A stretch of DNA of 64,000 nucleotides from Lepiota brunneoincarnata (GCA_023014365.1 JAEBUN010000026.1:372001-436000); one strand, 5' to 3'. Shown: positions 22,950 through 35,746, counted from the stretch's first letter. The notes: generated from the sequence alone by a model not told the origin. Program-made: numbers and translations.

Positions 22950-24994
22950 ATGAAAAGCTTCTCTATCCTTACTCTATTTTCATATGTGGCCATCGTCAGC
23001 GCCAGGAACAACTGGCAAAAACCATGCTTGAGAGGTGAATGTTGGTATGACATTCCGTCTCAAGCCTCAGATTCCTTCGGAGGCTCCTTGGTGATCGTAA
23101 GATTTCCTCGCTGATAATATTTAGAAGGGACCTGACTGAGCCGGTTGTATAGACTGGCGCACCAAACGCGATATCTGACATCACTTCTGCCGCAGGTTGG
23201 GTTATATTGGATTGTGATAGTCGCGCGCCTGCGCAAAAGATTCGGATTGTCTGCGCCAGTGAGGCTAACACGAACCACTGCGATCATTTATTCCTTCACG
23301 GCGCCCAAAACAAGATTATTCGCTTACCTGAAGATGTGAGTCAATCGCTTTAAGTACTCGTGTGTATCTCTGACTATCTTTCAGTGTGGTCCCAGTCCTT
23401 TTGCCCGTGTGACCAGGACAAGCATCTCATCGGATCAAGCGCTCCCCCCTGACATCGCTCGGAAAGTGTCGAAACGGGGGGATCCTACTCCTCTTGTCCA
23501 CAGCCTTTCTTTTGACACCAACTTTGGTGCAGCGGATCCCACTCGGTAGGTCCCCCTCGTATATGAACCGGTTTCTTTTGATCAATATGAACGTATGTCT
23601 AGGAATGGCGAGGTATCATTCGTACTCATCGGAGCAAATATGCAAGACTTCCCGATAGACTCTACCTTGCACTCTCTTGTTTCCGTCCAACGAAGTCGCA
23701 TTGCAAGAGCGGAAAGCTCTTCTTTTAGTGATCAAGTATTCAACTGTAAGTCAAGGAGATTTCCGTATTCGCTCCCGGATAATTGAATCACGTTCAGCAT
23801 TCAACGACTGGAAGAAATCCGCGAGCAAGTCATTCCCGATCCTGGATGTAGACAAGACTTTCACTCTATTTGACGAGTCCATTTCTTGTCCCTTGAACAA
23901 CGGCAGCGGGTTGGCGTTCTCCGCGGAAGTCAAGGCCGATTTACATGGAAAGGTTCACGTTGGACTGGGTATCGGGGTCGCAGCATCTGGTAAACTCATC
24001 CCGCCCAAAGTGAAGGAATTTTCACTGTTCGCCAATTTGGATGCTCAGCTGGATGGAAAATTCGAGTTACTTGGCACTGCTTCGGTGAGATGGGTGTTTT
24101 CGGTTTTCTTGGCCTTTGGGCCTCACGGTTGATTTCCTCACAGGCTATATTGGACTCGGGTATAATCACACTACTCGAAATCGGTATTCCGGGGTTTGAT
24201 ATTCCAGGGTATTTGTCTCTCTCATACGAAGCGTCAAATGCGGTTTGATATATATCATATATCTAATCTAGGATTCTGTCTATTGGACCAGTGTTCAAAC
24301 TTCAAGGCGAGGGGAAAATAGCATTGGACCTTGCCTCTCAAATGTCCATTGATCTGTCTTATTCCGCAAGCTCAACAACGCTATTTTGGCCCCCCTCGGG
24401 CAATCACCCTTCGACCGGCCTCATTAGCCCAATCTCAAGCAGTACGTTCTCGGGGTGCTTGTATCATTATTCGTATACCTGATGAGGAACCCTCAGTTCC
24501 TAAGCTCTCCATTCCTCCATTATATAGCGCGACCGCCTCAGTTGAAGCTCATCTGTCACCCAAATTCGAGTTTGGTATATCTGCATTCGGAAACCGCTTC
24601 AAGAGCACGATATACGTACTTGCCGACACAAGCGCGGAGACGATCTTGAACATAAGTCCAGGACCAACAGGAGTTCTTGGTGGCTGCGTCGATGTCAACG
24701 CAGGGGTTGACATTCATGGAGGTGCTGATGCTGATTTCTTTGGTTTGTTTGACGGGTCCACGGTTCTTCCGATCTATCAGAAGAAATTCGATCTCTTCCA
24801 GGTGCGTATAGTTCAATAATAGAGTGATTGACTATCCCTCCCCCTGACGTTCACATCAGAAATGCTTCGGTGGACGCTCCACGAAGAGAGGTGGGTCAGG
24901 CACCCTGCCTGAACTTGTGCTGGGGAAGAGGAGCAGCTCTCTCGTCTGTCCCTCCGGCAGCCCCCCAGTTTTGGTATCTGTTACGGACCTTTGA
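22950..24994 (+). CDS. secreted protein of unknown function, paralogue C
   Basis: Predicted 531 aa from nine exons: 22950-23096, 23153-23335, 23385-23545, 23603-23745, 23798-24084, 24144-24208, 24272-24441, 24497-24801, 24860-24994 (1,596 nt). Signal peptide MKSFSILTLFSYVAIVSA precedes NNWQKPCLRGECWYDIP. Core segments match A and B (AISDITSAAGWVILDCD, SISCPLNNG, GCVDVNAGVDIHGGADA), and the last exon begins KCFGG. The conserved IWG at the exon 1/2 junction is ITG here. The likely location is extracellular or wall-associated, by the signal peptide; no enzymatic motif is recognised. Confidence 0.83.
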
Positions 24995-26424
24995 TCGAAC
25001 GACGTTGTAGTTCCAGCCTTCTATGTAGGGAGGCTCCTCGAATTAGTCTTGTTTCTTGAAGTGATCAATCCAATTCTCGCTGTTTTGTGGGTTCGATGTC
25101 ATTAGGATTTGGCGTGAGGCACACACGGACGGCGCTGCAAGAAGATCAATCGATATGATGGAAACTGGGAGCCTTTGCATTATCCTGGCAAAACCCTCAC
25201 ACGCACGTCACCAGGATGCATGGATGGGAGGAAGCTAAATCCACTAACGGGAATCAAAGCATGCCGACAGGTCTAATATGTTGTTTAAGTGGGATCAGGA
25301 TCAGATATCAAATTCTTGGCGGGTGGGTGCCCAATTATGCAGGACGATATTTGTACTTGAAGCAGTTTTATATTTAGACTCGCTGCTCCTCTGGCTACCC
25401 CGAACCGCAAATTTTCGTGTTAAAGTTCTGCAATGAACGCTCCATCACGAGCGGCTCCACCCGCACTCCTCCAATCTAGTGCTAAGCCAAGTACTATCGA
25501 CTTAGCCGATGTGTCTCCGCATTGTTGAACCTATTGCTCGTAACCTCTTTCCCTGTTGTATGCTTGTTATACTATACTAATTAGACTTCTGAGACGTATT
25601 ACATGTATGAGATAACATTCAACACAAGCTTCTTGAGGTTATACGCGGCGGCTCTGTTTTCTGGGAAGCCGTACCTAGAGTGTGGGGGGGTGGGTTCTGG
25701 TATTACTTAGGACGGAAGTTCGGCATGTGCTCCCTCAAACATTATTTCGCTAATTCTCCTTGCGGCGCGCAGCATGGGAATGCAGCCCGAAGCGGCGGAT
25801 AACGGAGGGTGCACCCTCGCTTGTCAATGGTAGTATTCCCATTTAGAAGCGAGATCCCAGTGCATTGCCGAGTGATGACTATGACACACGAACATGTTGG
25901 GCTTGCGTGAGTAAAACAATGTGCATTGGCCTGCTGAGGTAGATAAGCACCGATGCGAGTTCATTGGCCATGGACTCTGAAAAAGCCACATATCTGACTA
26001 AGTGTTGCGTTGTCAATTAGGTTTTCAGATCACTAGGTTAAAATCTATGTTGGAGTCCGGCGGTTTGCTCGGTTGTACGACATCAGCTGTCAGCTGCTCA
26101 TTGGAGACTAATGCCTCGTGTTCCATTTCATGTTGAGCTCAACATAAAACCAATGGACTGATATGCGGTTGGCGCTCCGTCTCTCTTTCAAGCTCGCAAG
26201 GGAAAGCAATGGCATGGGGCCGATACCCGCCATCAGTGACCCAAGCTGTTTAACACAAAGTTCCCGTCACGGCGCTGCTTCTGATTGTACAAGGTGCACC
26301 TAATGTATCGTATCTCAAGGTCCCCCGCGATCTGATGGGAACTCTTTGTTGAGCGGACTTTGAGGGTATAAATGCGCCCATGAAGCATATGCTTTGCTCT
26401 GCTACCTCTTCACTATTGAGAATT
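24995..26424. other. intergenic region upstream of halogenase 1
   Basis: I see no gene in 1.4 kb. The last 60 bp carry a TATA box and leader. Confidence 0.55.
26367..26372 (+). promoter_or_regulatory. TATA box of halogenase 1
   Basis: TATAAA precedes ATG 26425 by 58 bp. An in-frame ATG at 26,380 lies only 8 bp after the box, too close to be in the transcript, which supports the downstream start. Confidence 0.65.
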
Positions 26425-28347
26425 ATGCCCTCCCAGACTGTTCCCTCTAAAACTACAGTCCTCGTTGTAGGCGGTGGACCCGGTGGTTCTTACGCAGCGA
26501 CCGTGCTTGCGCGTCATGGGGCTGATGTCACCATCCTTGAGGGCGTGCAACACCCTCGGTATCACGTTGGTGAATCCCTTCTTGCCAGCGTCAACTATTT
26601 CTTGGAGTACATCGACGCCCGGAATAAAGTCTTGGCCCATGGATTTATTAAGAAGCCGGGAGGAGCATTCAAGTTGGGCAAGAATTTTCCAGTGGCTTAT
26701 ACCAACTTTGTACGTCAACACTGCATGGGATAACTTATCCTCAACCTTACCGGATGCTATTAGGTTGATAAGCAGGGTCGCAATCATTCATTCAATGTTG
26801 TGAGTATTTTTCCTTCCCACGGGTATGCTTTGCTCCAACCGCGTTCCTCCCAGAACCGGTCGGAGTTCGATGACCTGCTCTTCCGCCATGCGGGCTCGCA
26901 AGGAGCCCGCCTGTTCGACCAACATAAAGTAACCGAGATTGTTTTTTCCGAATCAGACCCTTCTCGCCCCGTTGCCGCAAAATGGGAGTCAAAGGCACTG
27001 CAAACTAGTGGCACGATCGCGTTTGACTATCTAATTGATGCCTCTGGCCGCCACGGAATCCTCTCTACAAAATACCACAAGGATAGAAGGATGACGCAGA
27101 GTCTTAAGGTGAGTTCGTTCCAGAAGCACCCTTCGCATGGTGGATCTCATATCGTCCCAGAACTCGGCGGTATGGGGGTATTGGAAGGGTTCCAAGCTCT
27201 ACGGTGAGGGAACGGATAGACATGGTCAGCTACCTCGCATAGCCATGAGAATTTTAAACTAAGCAAAGTTCATCAGGTGCTCCAATGCTCGAAGCCCTCG
27301 AAGGTAAGTAACTGTTGCGCGGGGTTATTCTATCAACTGACGTGGTGCTAGACAACACCGGGTGGTGCTGGTATATTCCCGTCAACGATGGAACCATCTC
27401 TGTTGGGATTTGTATGCACGATGAATTTGTTAAAAGAAAGAAAGCAGGCAAGACGCTCGAGGAATTCTACCTCGACCAGTTCCAGTATCTCACAGAGGTT
27501 ACGGGACTGAGAGGGGATGGAGAACTAGTACCACACAAGGAAGGGAAGAATTGCCCAATATATATGGCCAGCGATTATAGTTATCTCGCTGATGATGTCG
27601 GCAAGCACAACTACAGGTTGGTCGGCGACGCCGCTGGTACGTTTTTTGATCATTAACACTCGGGCCCGCCGTCTAACCGCATGGTTCTATCTAGCCTTTA
27701 TCGATCCATTCTTCTCCTCGGGGGTGCACTTGGCTATTACTGGAGCGCTATCTGCTGCTCTGTCTATTCTTTCTCTAATAGATGGAAGATGTGATGAGCA
27801 GGCCGCTGCCAAGTTCCATGAAGACGAGTTGAAAGCCGCTTATACCAGGTAGGTTTCCCACCGAGGCAACTTTTTTGATCTGATTAGTGATGAACAATGC
27901 CGTCACAGGTTCTTCTTGATTGTTCTGGCTGGATACAAGCAAATGCGGGGTGGTGTCAATGCAAATGTCCTCAACGACATCGGCGAGACTGACTTCAGTC
28001 GCGCTTTTGATGTCATCCGGCCCGTCATCCAAGGGACTGGAGATATCGGAGTTGACAAAGGTGCAACAGGCAGTAGCAAGCTGACAGAGGCAGAGCTCTC
28101 CAACGCCGTCGACTTTGTGTTCAGGCTGTTCAAGCATAACCATGACGACCCAGATCACGACGAACGACTTGAGGGCAACTACTTTGGTTTGGACAAGGAC
28201 GCACGGACCCGCCTTGAAGAACTTTCCTCGTATATACCACAAATGAGAAACTTTGACGGTATCCGACACATGTTGGATAGTGCAAAAGAGAGGATGAAGT
28301 TGTCTTTGTTGGATAGAACACCCCCGGTCGCGCCGGTTCCTGCGTAA
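26425..28347 (+). CDS. flavin-dependent halogenase 1
   Basis: Predicted 514 aa from eight exons: 26425-26709, 26764-26799, 26854-27108, 27161-27224, 27277-27303, 27352-27636, 27695-27848, 27909-28347 (1,545 nt). The FAD-binding motif VVGGGPGGSYAA is at residue 12, then YHVGESLLAS. FIKKPGGAF resembles the segment carrying the catalytic lysine of this family. WCWYIP is the WxWxIP halogenase signature, and AFIDPFFSSGVHLA follows. These enzymes use FADH2, O2 and halide to halogenate phenolic or indolic substrates (family knowledge; substrate not predictable here). Start MPSQTV aligns with the start of halogenase 2. Tandem paralogue downstream with identical exon phases. Confidence 0.93.
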
Positions 28348-29630
28348 TATTCCCCACACATATTTTTACTGTCGTTTGTATATACTTGTAGGATAACCCA
28401 AGATCAAGTTGCAACAATCGGGGCTCGAGAACTACCCTTAGTCAGCGATGACTTTTTTTTTTTAATCCATCATCTCCCTCCCCCCTCTCTCCCATCACGC
28501 CCAAGTGGGAAATCGGGGCAACACCTTACCCCAAATGTGAGGAGAACTGGGGTAATGAGCAGTGAGCGAAACAGAGCGCACAGGGTCTTTGAGCACGATC
28601 CGTTGACAAGCCAGCAGTGGACAACCGCAATTAGTCGCAAGCCAACGAATCCAACAACCCCAAAACCAGAGTACCCTCATCACCATGGATCTGAATTTCC
28701 GAGACTTGTATGTCGGCGACAAGAGGAGAAGTCAGGTAAGCCCGGGCGATGTGTATCACACCAAGCTCCATGATTTGTTCGGGTATGCATCCCAAGTTGT
28801 ACTAGCCTGGGGGCAGGAACAAGCCAAGCTCCAAGCTTGCCATCTCATATTCGTGTATACGGTCCTAACCGGATTCAAAATTGAGAAGAAATGTCGGCCA
28901 ACTACTGGGCTTTTGTTAGAAGCAATTGGACATTGCAGGCCTGGTCCCTCCCTGATTGTATTTATTTATAGTTCAATATGTTGAAGCACCGGTTCCTCAG
29001 CAAGCGAACAACGCCCACCGCGGACTCGTAACGAAGCGTCTAAGCAATTGAGTCGAGACCTCAGATTTTCAAACTTAGTACGGCGTAGCCAGCCTTTAAT
29101 GTGGGGCTGATAGGCGGTTAAAATAAGCACATCAAATTGTAATAGCAAACGTGAGCCTATGGTATTGTTACCCATGGCCAATGGGAGCTTTATATCGGCC
29201 GTATCCAACATCTGAAGGAATTGATTACGCCTGTCTTTAGCAGAACAGTGGGCTATAAAGGCCGTTTGGATAATTATGTATTCAATTATTCGGCGATGCT
29301 CGACTACATCGTCCAAAGTTCAATTGATCTTCGAATTCGGCAAGCAGTGATAATCATCTCGAGGCAGGCATAGTTCCGAAAAAAACCTACCCCAGGAACC
29401 ATTTTATTCACCGTGGTGGCAGGACACAGCACATTCCAGAGCGCAAGACCGACATACTGGACCGTGGTTTCAACAAATTCCAAGTTCCAGAGTCCCAAAG
29501 GGCTCTAACTACCCAGGTTTACCCAAAAACAGAACGGTCAAACGGTATAAGTAAGACATTTTCCATCTCGGAGACACATCACCAACGACCTCTCTACTGC
29601 TCTACATATTCCAGTATCTGTTCCATAACA
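28348..29630. other. intergenic region between the halogenases
   Basis: This is the terminator of halogenase 1 and promoter of halogenase 2; TATAAG at 29,546 lies 85 bp before the second start. A frame beginning with a good ATG context at 28,685 (MDLNFRDLYVGDKRRSQ) runs into a GTAAGC donor and could be an orphan first exon. It matches no family I know and no continuation was found. Confidence 0.5.
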
Positions 29631-31574
29631 ATGTCTTCTACTACAACTTCAGTCCCCACCAAGACCAAAGTTCTCGTCGTTGGTGGTGGACCAGCAGGCT
29701 CTTACGCCGCCTCCGTTTTGGCGCGTCGCAATGTCGACGTCACCGTCTTCGAGGCCGCCAAGTTTCCTCGCTACCACATCGGCGAGAGCTTGCTTGCAAG
29801 CATCAACTACTTCCTTGAGTATATCGGTGCACGTGACAAGGTCATGAACCATGGTTTTATCAAAAAACCTGGAGGTGCTTTCAGGCTGCGCCAAGATTTC
29901 CCGACGGCGTACACGAACTTTGTGAGTGCCATCGGTCATAGAACCTATTAAAGCATTCGCTTACTACTCTTCTGGGGTCTGGTTAGGTCAAGACGTACAA
30001 CGGGAACTACGGTCTCAACGTCGTGCGCATAATCCACTGTTCAAAAATACATAATAGATACTCAAACATCTACCCAGAACCGCTCTGAATTTGATGACAT
30101 CTTGTTCCGTCATGCAGGGTCCGAAGGAGCCTGCATCTGCGACGAGCACAAAGTCACATCCCTCATCTTCTCAGAGACCGAGCCGGATCGTCCAATTGCA
30201 GCCAAATGGGAGTCCAAGGCCAACGGGACCAGTGGTACCATCGAGTTTGACTATATTATTGATGCTGCTGGACGCCAAGGCCTTCTGTCAACCAAGTATC
30301 ATAAAGACAGGAAGATGACGCAAAGCCTCAAGGTAAATATCCCACACACCTTTTATTCCCTTGGGGCGTCGAAGCGAGAGCAAAAATAGAACGCGGCCAT
30401 TTGGGCATACTGGAAGGGTTCTACATTTTATGGGGCAGGAACAGAACGTCAAGGTAAGCTTGCTTGATGGTGGCGCTGTTCGATATTTATATACATTATT
30501 TAGGGTCTCCCATCATCGAGACTATGGGCGGTAAGCGACGCTTAGCGTATTCCGAGTTGAAAGATGATTAACAGTGGGGTGATAATGCAGACAACACCGG
30601 ATGGTGCTGGTACATCCCAGTCAACGATGACACGATCTCTGTCGGTTTCGTTATGCACGAGGACTTCCTCAAGACAAAAAAAGCAGGAAGGAGCTTGGAG
30701 GAAGTGTACCACGATCAATTCCAATTCCTCACCGAAATTCCTCCACTCAAAGGGAACGGGATCATTGTTCCCAATAAAGAGGGCAAAGGAAGCCCTGTGT
30801 ATCAAGCAAGCGATTACAGTTATGCTTCGGATGATGTCGGGAGGCTTAATTATAGGATCGCCGGGGACTCTGCTGGTAAGTGTTGGAGGTGAAATCAAAT
30901 TAAAATGCATCGGCTGACGGCGTCGGGCCCTATTAGCTTTCATTGATCCGTTCTTCTCTTCCGGTGTGCACCTGGCCATGGTTGCTGCTCTTTCTTCTGC
31001 TCTCTCCATAATCTCTGTTATTGATGGCAAGGCGGACGAAGAGACCGCTGCCCGATTCCATGAGAACCAACTGAAGACTGCTTACACCAGGTGGGTTATT
31101 AAATCCCTCGTTTCTCTGTCGCCCAGTCAGCTGACGGTTTCCATGTACAGATTCTTCTTGATTGTTATGGCTGGGTACAAGCAAATGCGTGGCGGAACAG
31201 ATGTTAACATCCTCGGCGACATCAATGAAGATAACTTCGACCGTGCCTTTGACATCATCCGGCCTGTCATTCAAGGCACTGGTGATCTCGGTGTGGCGGG
31301 CGCCACGGTCGGTGTCAGCAAGCAACTCAGCGAGGGCGAGCTCTCCAATACCCTCGACTTTGTTACGAAGCTCTTTGGGAACCACGACTTTAGCGATGCC
31401 GCTAATAGTGAGAATCTGAAGGGGCTCGATCAGGATGCTCGGGCTCGCTTTTCGACTTTGTCCAAGCGGATTCCGGCATTGATGAGTGACGAGAGTGTCA
31501 GGGCAATGCTTGATAACGCACAAGAGCAGATGCGTCTTTCAATTTTGGGGGGCGAAGGTCAGACTCAAGCTTAG
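29631..31574 (+). CDS. flavin-dependent halogenase 2
   Basis: Predicted 511 aa from eight exons: 29631-29921, 29987-30022, 30078-30332, 30390-30453, 30504-30530, 30591-30875, 30937-31090, 31151-31574 (1,536 nt). It has VVGGGPAGSYAA, HIGESLLAS, FIKKPGGAF, WCWYIP and AFIDPFFSSGVHLA, and the C-terminal FFLIVMAGYKQMRGGTD. Exons 2 to 7 have exactly the same lengths as in halogenase 1, so the pair is a tandem duplication. The proteins differ most at the C-terminus. Substrate is unknown; flanking genes offer a transporter but no synthase. Confidence 0.93.
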
Positions 31575-31712
31575 TAGATGAGTGGATATACATATTTTTA
31601 CGGAGATATTAGAGTGGCAATTTGGATATCTATATAATACAGTGCCTTAGATGCTACAGAACAGATTGAAACTACCGAATGATCTATAGTATCAGCATCA
31701 CGAGGAAATTCT

Positions 31713-33421
31713 TCAAAATATCGTGTGAATTGCATAGGCGTTGAGGGCGGTCATGGAAATGAACATCAGGATATACTGTGGTATCAAAAACGCGGCAATG
31801 TCTTCTGCAGTACCGGTACCGCTATACACCTGCGTAAGATAAATTTGCGTTGTGGCTGTTGGAAGGCAAGACAAAAACCTGGATCGTGGTCAGGGGGGAT
31901 TCACTCTCGTGACCTATTAAGAGTGCTCACATGCAGACAAAAAGGAGAACCTTATCATCCCTGGAGAGTATACCCGCATTGGTCAGGCCCTGGCATATCA
32001 GGACACCGAAAACTGGCAAAATGAAGATCCTGGCGATGGCTAACCATGAAATGGCCCCGATCGGTAGCCTACGCCATTGATTCAAGGGAACATTCAGTCG
32101 TGCGAGTGAGGATCCCACACATATCAAACCAATAGGGATGGAGGCCGCCCCGATGAACGTAGCAATATCCTGGATGAATGCAAGAGGAGGTTGGCCGTCG
32201 GGGGCAGGTGGCATATTCACACCCGGTACCTCAACGAAAAGGGCCTTGAGTTTGGGGACGAGGGAAATTGGCAACGCAATGTAGATGGAGATAGAAATGG
32301 GGTTGAAGAGACCTTGATGAAATCATGTGCGTATGTGGTGAGCCGATGTACGGGCCAATGTTTAGGGGAATTTCGAGCTGGTGCCGTCGTTTGCGCGTCG
32401 TCCCCTACTTGGGCAGATGCTTCATGTGGCGATTTTGATCGGTGGTCTGCCGATTCACTTGGATGTGTGGTTATGGTCGTGGCGTCATCGAGTTGCTTGT
32501 TCGGGATAGATTGATGAACTGGAGGGGCAGTGGCCAGTTCTTCATCGCGTAAGACCTTCTCATTGTTATGTAAAGATGCCCCTTGGCGCTTGTTCAATAG
32601 AAAGAAGTGGAGTAGCCTCTGGCGCCGGGCCTTAATTCTGGCTTGGACTATTTCGGGCTCCACATCAGGTCCCATAAAGTCCCAGGCTATCCAGCGATAA
32701 AAGCCGAGAGGAAACAAGGTGATCTAGAGAAAGACGACTGCGGTTAAACCAGGGAGAAAAATAGCACTTGATTGGATCGATGGACCTACAATGAAAACAA
32801 GAATAAATACGGAGATGTAGGCAACCGCGAGGTTTTGGTCAGCTGTCCCTTGGAATGGCGGATTTTGTGTGATGTTTAAAATTACCGCCGTAGCTTTAGG
32901 CCATGTCCCATGAGCCTTCGATCACCAGGCCAGCTCAGACACGCACCCAAGTCCCCGACATTCGCCCACCCTCCCGCAATCAGAATCCCATACCGCAGAC
33001 GGTGGGGGACCCAGAAGAATTGTTTGATGACCCATGCAAGGGCAACTCCAATTACTTCATATAGGACTGCTACAAGGACAAGGGGTCCTGTGCTTAAGAT
33101 TGAGTCCCTGTTCCAAAAGTCTGCGGAACTCGCGTATTCTCACCAAGAGCTTTGACGTTGTCGGAAGTGAATGCTGTTACGATCTTCGAGAACAAGAGGC
33201 AAGGGAGTGTTATTTTCAATGCAACTTGTCCAGCACCTTGGGCAGCGACGGGCGGGAATATATCCGCCTTTGTGATTACAAATCCGCTGGCTATCCCTGC
33301 AGCTCTGGAAGGTTGTGGTTATCTGGGACCCCATTCAACACTTCTAGCGAGGATGAAAAACGTACAGGCGAATCAGCGGCCTGCACGATATCCAGATGAG
33401 GGCGCCTGCGGAGGGGGACAT
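31713..33421 (-). pseudogene. auxin efflux carrier-type transporter (ECM3-like), one-base frameshift
   Basis: This is a membrane transporter of the AEC/PIN-like family (yeast ECM3 relatives; solute unknown, possibly ER or plasma membrane). Exons on the complement: 33421-33366, 33304-33144, 33087-32947, 32893-32790, 32723-31931, 31878-31713. Recognisable segments are ITLPCLLFSKIVTAFTSDN, GILIAGGWANVGDL, AVAYISVFILVF, YRWIAWDF, a long hydrophilic loop, ASIPIGLICVGSSLARLN and TATTQIYLTQVYSGTGTAED. The coding sum is 1,421 nt, one short of 474 codons. The loss is at about 32,310, where HDFIK should continue into GLFNPISISIYIALP but a G is missing. This is either a real pseudogene or a sequencing error. 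It converges on halogenase 2, 138 bp apart. Confidence 0.85.
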
Positions 33422-34459
33422 AGCTCAAGAGGAAAGGCAAGAGATCCCCAATGCAATTGCCGCATTCTTATAGACATTCGCAAGGTTATTTCGAGATCTA
33501 AATTGCCGCCATTGGCTTGGCTTCCGCCGGCCCGAGAGCGTGAGATACCATCCGGATCTTCGGAATTCTTGGTAATTAATTTTTAAAAGGAGAGAGTAAG
33601 CCAAGACCTCGGAATGAGGGGCGCAAAGCTATCCTGGCTTGAAGTATAGGGCCGCAGCGATCTTCTTATCGCTTCAAGTCAAGTACGCGATGATTTCGGA
33701 CCTCGCGCTTGAAATTTTCAAAAACGTGTGCATTTGGTGGGAGAACACCGAGGGGCTGGCGTCCGAGCAGCACACTAATCAACCTACCGGGGTGGTCGCT
33801 GGTAGATTTTCTTTTACGAATAAGCCCAAACCTGGTCATGTTGAGTCACATTGACGCGGAATTTCTTGAAGACTGTGCCAAGGTCTCAACAAGGGTGTGT
33901 AATGTTCGTGCCTATTTGATTGTCTGCAAGGGTGCTAGTCCTGACAAATGTGGTCTCGGCCAGGACTTCCGATGAACTTCGAGTGGATACAAGGCAGATG
34001 TCGGCACTTAGCTCGATAACTTCGTGCAGATATCACTTGACCATATGCAATCGCCCTTCTTTGTTCCAGTGTAGTGCCGCTCCGTCATTGATGTGGATGT
34101 CGGTGTCATCTGTGATGTGATGCAAAGGTTTCGTGGGCTCAATGTATAGCAGATATGGGGGATATGTATTTCGTAGAGATGCTACATATAGGTGTAATAA
34201 CATGTCAGGTAGCACACGCGTGCTGTAAGACACGCCACTGAATGTCCCAGAGGAGGGAGTCCTGGTGTTATCATTCATCAAGCGCTGGTACATTTAGAGC
34301 CGACTATCTACACCTATGTTGCGTGATTTCCTAAGATGGTTGGTCGCGGCAACTAAGCATGAGGGTTGATATATCGTTCTCCAGCCCCTCGGAGAACACG
34401 CAGGTACTACAGTACGTATATCATGAAGTCACACAATCAGATACCTACAGATCAGGACC
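33422..34459. other. intergenic, no gene supported
   Basis: About 1 kb between two minus-strand genes. It should hold the transporter promoter. A minus frame at 34,033-34,293 has no recognised motif. Confidence 0.5.
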
Positions 34460-35680
34460 TCAGTCCCCTTTCTTGAATATTTTCTTCCTCTCTTTCTCCC
34501 GATTGAGAAAATTATCGGGAGCGACGACGCCAATGGAGATGAGCGGGGCGCTAAAAATGAGGTAGAACTTTTCGAAAGATTTGTTCTCGGATGAGGGGTT
34601 GTAAGTGATCCAGATAAAGAACGAAATCGTGGTCCAAATTACGTCCCAACCAATCGATGACTGAGCAGGGTGAGAATGTAGCACATCAGCAGCGCTCATG
34701 AGAAACCCAAGAGGGTTAACATGGACACCCTTGAGGGAAACACCGGCAACCCAGAGCGTATAGGTACGCATAAGGAGTGCAGCGATGTACGCTACAAGGT
34801 AGACACTGCTCAACGAAATGGACAAGCGAGAAGGGGTGAACGGAGTGTTGCTAAACAAGGGAAGGATGATAAGCGCGTGCATCACGAGGAGATTAGGGAG
34901 GAATGTTGCGTCGTTGGTAAAGGGGGTTAAGGCGATTGTGGCGAGAGAAAGGAAGACACTGGCCCAGAGCAGGGGTGGGACCTTATCATCTTGCTCATCC
35001 TTTCTGGGAAGTTCCGGGGAGAGAACGAGGGCGATATTCAAGAGATTGAAGGCCACGGAGATGGCCACGAGTTGACCGAGGACCATATAAGCCCAGGGAT
35101 GTCTGATCCTGTGCTGTCGACCTAGTTTCATTAATGAGTGCATCCCATCGTCTGGATGAAATATACCTTTCACGGCAAGGAAGACAGTCCAGGCACCCAC
35201 TGTGAATAAGCATAATTGTTCACTCCACCACCAGTTGAAGGGACCAAAACAAACGACCTTCCACGCCTGTTCGAACAAGTCGGTGTTGGAAAGCCAGGCC
35301 GATAGACGTTCTACGAATTCCGACTCTCGACGTCCAAGAGTCTTTTCGTAATTGTCAAAGCTCCACTGCGCAATATGTTACGGGACTACTGGATAAAACG
35401 GGGCTGGGGAAATGGGCTCACGTGTAAGAATTTAAACATATCTGTCCATACCGCATGTCAAGAACTTTGCGCCTGATTGAGAGGGTTGTAATGGCTACGC
35501 ACAGTACCAGGTATGTGCAAATGAACACACTGTCAGAGCACCATAGGTCCTAACTTGCTTTCCGCTCCACGATTTGTGCGCTCGTCCGGCTTGGATAAGG
35601 TTCCTCACAATGAGAGTGAACAGGGCGATTATGATTGAGAAATAAGAGCCAAAGATACTAAGCGCGAGTACAGAGGCCAT
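34460..35680 (-). CDS. polytopic membrane protein, function unknown
   Basis: Predicted 367 aa from three exons on the complement: 35680-35503, 35441-35422 (20 nt) and 35365-34460 (1,104 nt in total). The small second exon joins the reading HTWYYMFKFLHWSFDNYE. About eight hydrophobic segments are visible, including SIFGSYFSIIIALFTLIV, WWSEQLCLFTVGAWTVF, AYMVLGQLVAISVAFNLL, YLVAYIAALLMRTY and IWTTISFFIWITY. The C-terminus is lysine-rich (KERKKIFKKGD). I recall similar fungal integral membrane proteins without assigned function, some near secondary-metabolite genes (unverified). It lies upstream of the AEC transporter on the same strand. Its upstream region begins with one arm of a 39-bp inverted repeat 67 bp from the start codon. 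Confidence 0.8.
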
Positions 35681-35746
35681 ATCTCAGGCTTTCAGCACTC
35701 TGTCCTGCGCTAGGGCGTGGTCTGGGCTGCGAGGGGTGGTCGTGAG

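Noticed and set aside
26380..26424. Upstream ATG of halogenase 1 (MKHMLC...)
   Set aside because: Only 8 bp after the TATA box, so it would precede transcription initiation; the start at 26,425 aligns with the paralogue.
27775..28359. 194-codon minus-strand frame (and 30,542-31,523)
   Set aside because: Antisense shadows of the last halogenase exons, with no independent motif or promoter.
28685..28984. 99-codon plus-strand frame with a good start context between the halogenases
   Set aside because: No recognised domain; it reads through an evident GTAAGC donor and has no promoter or second exon that I could place. Mentioned only as a possible orphan exon.
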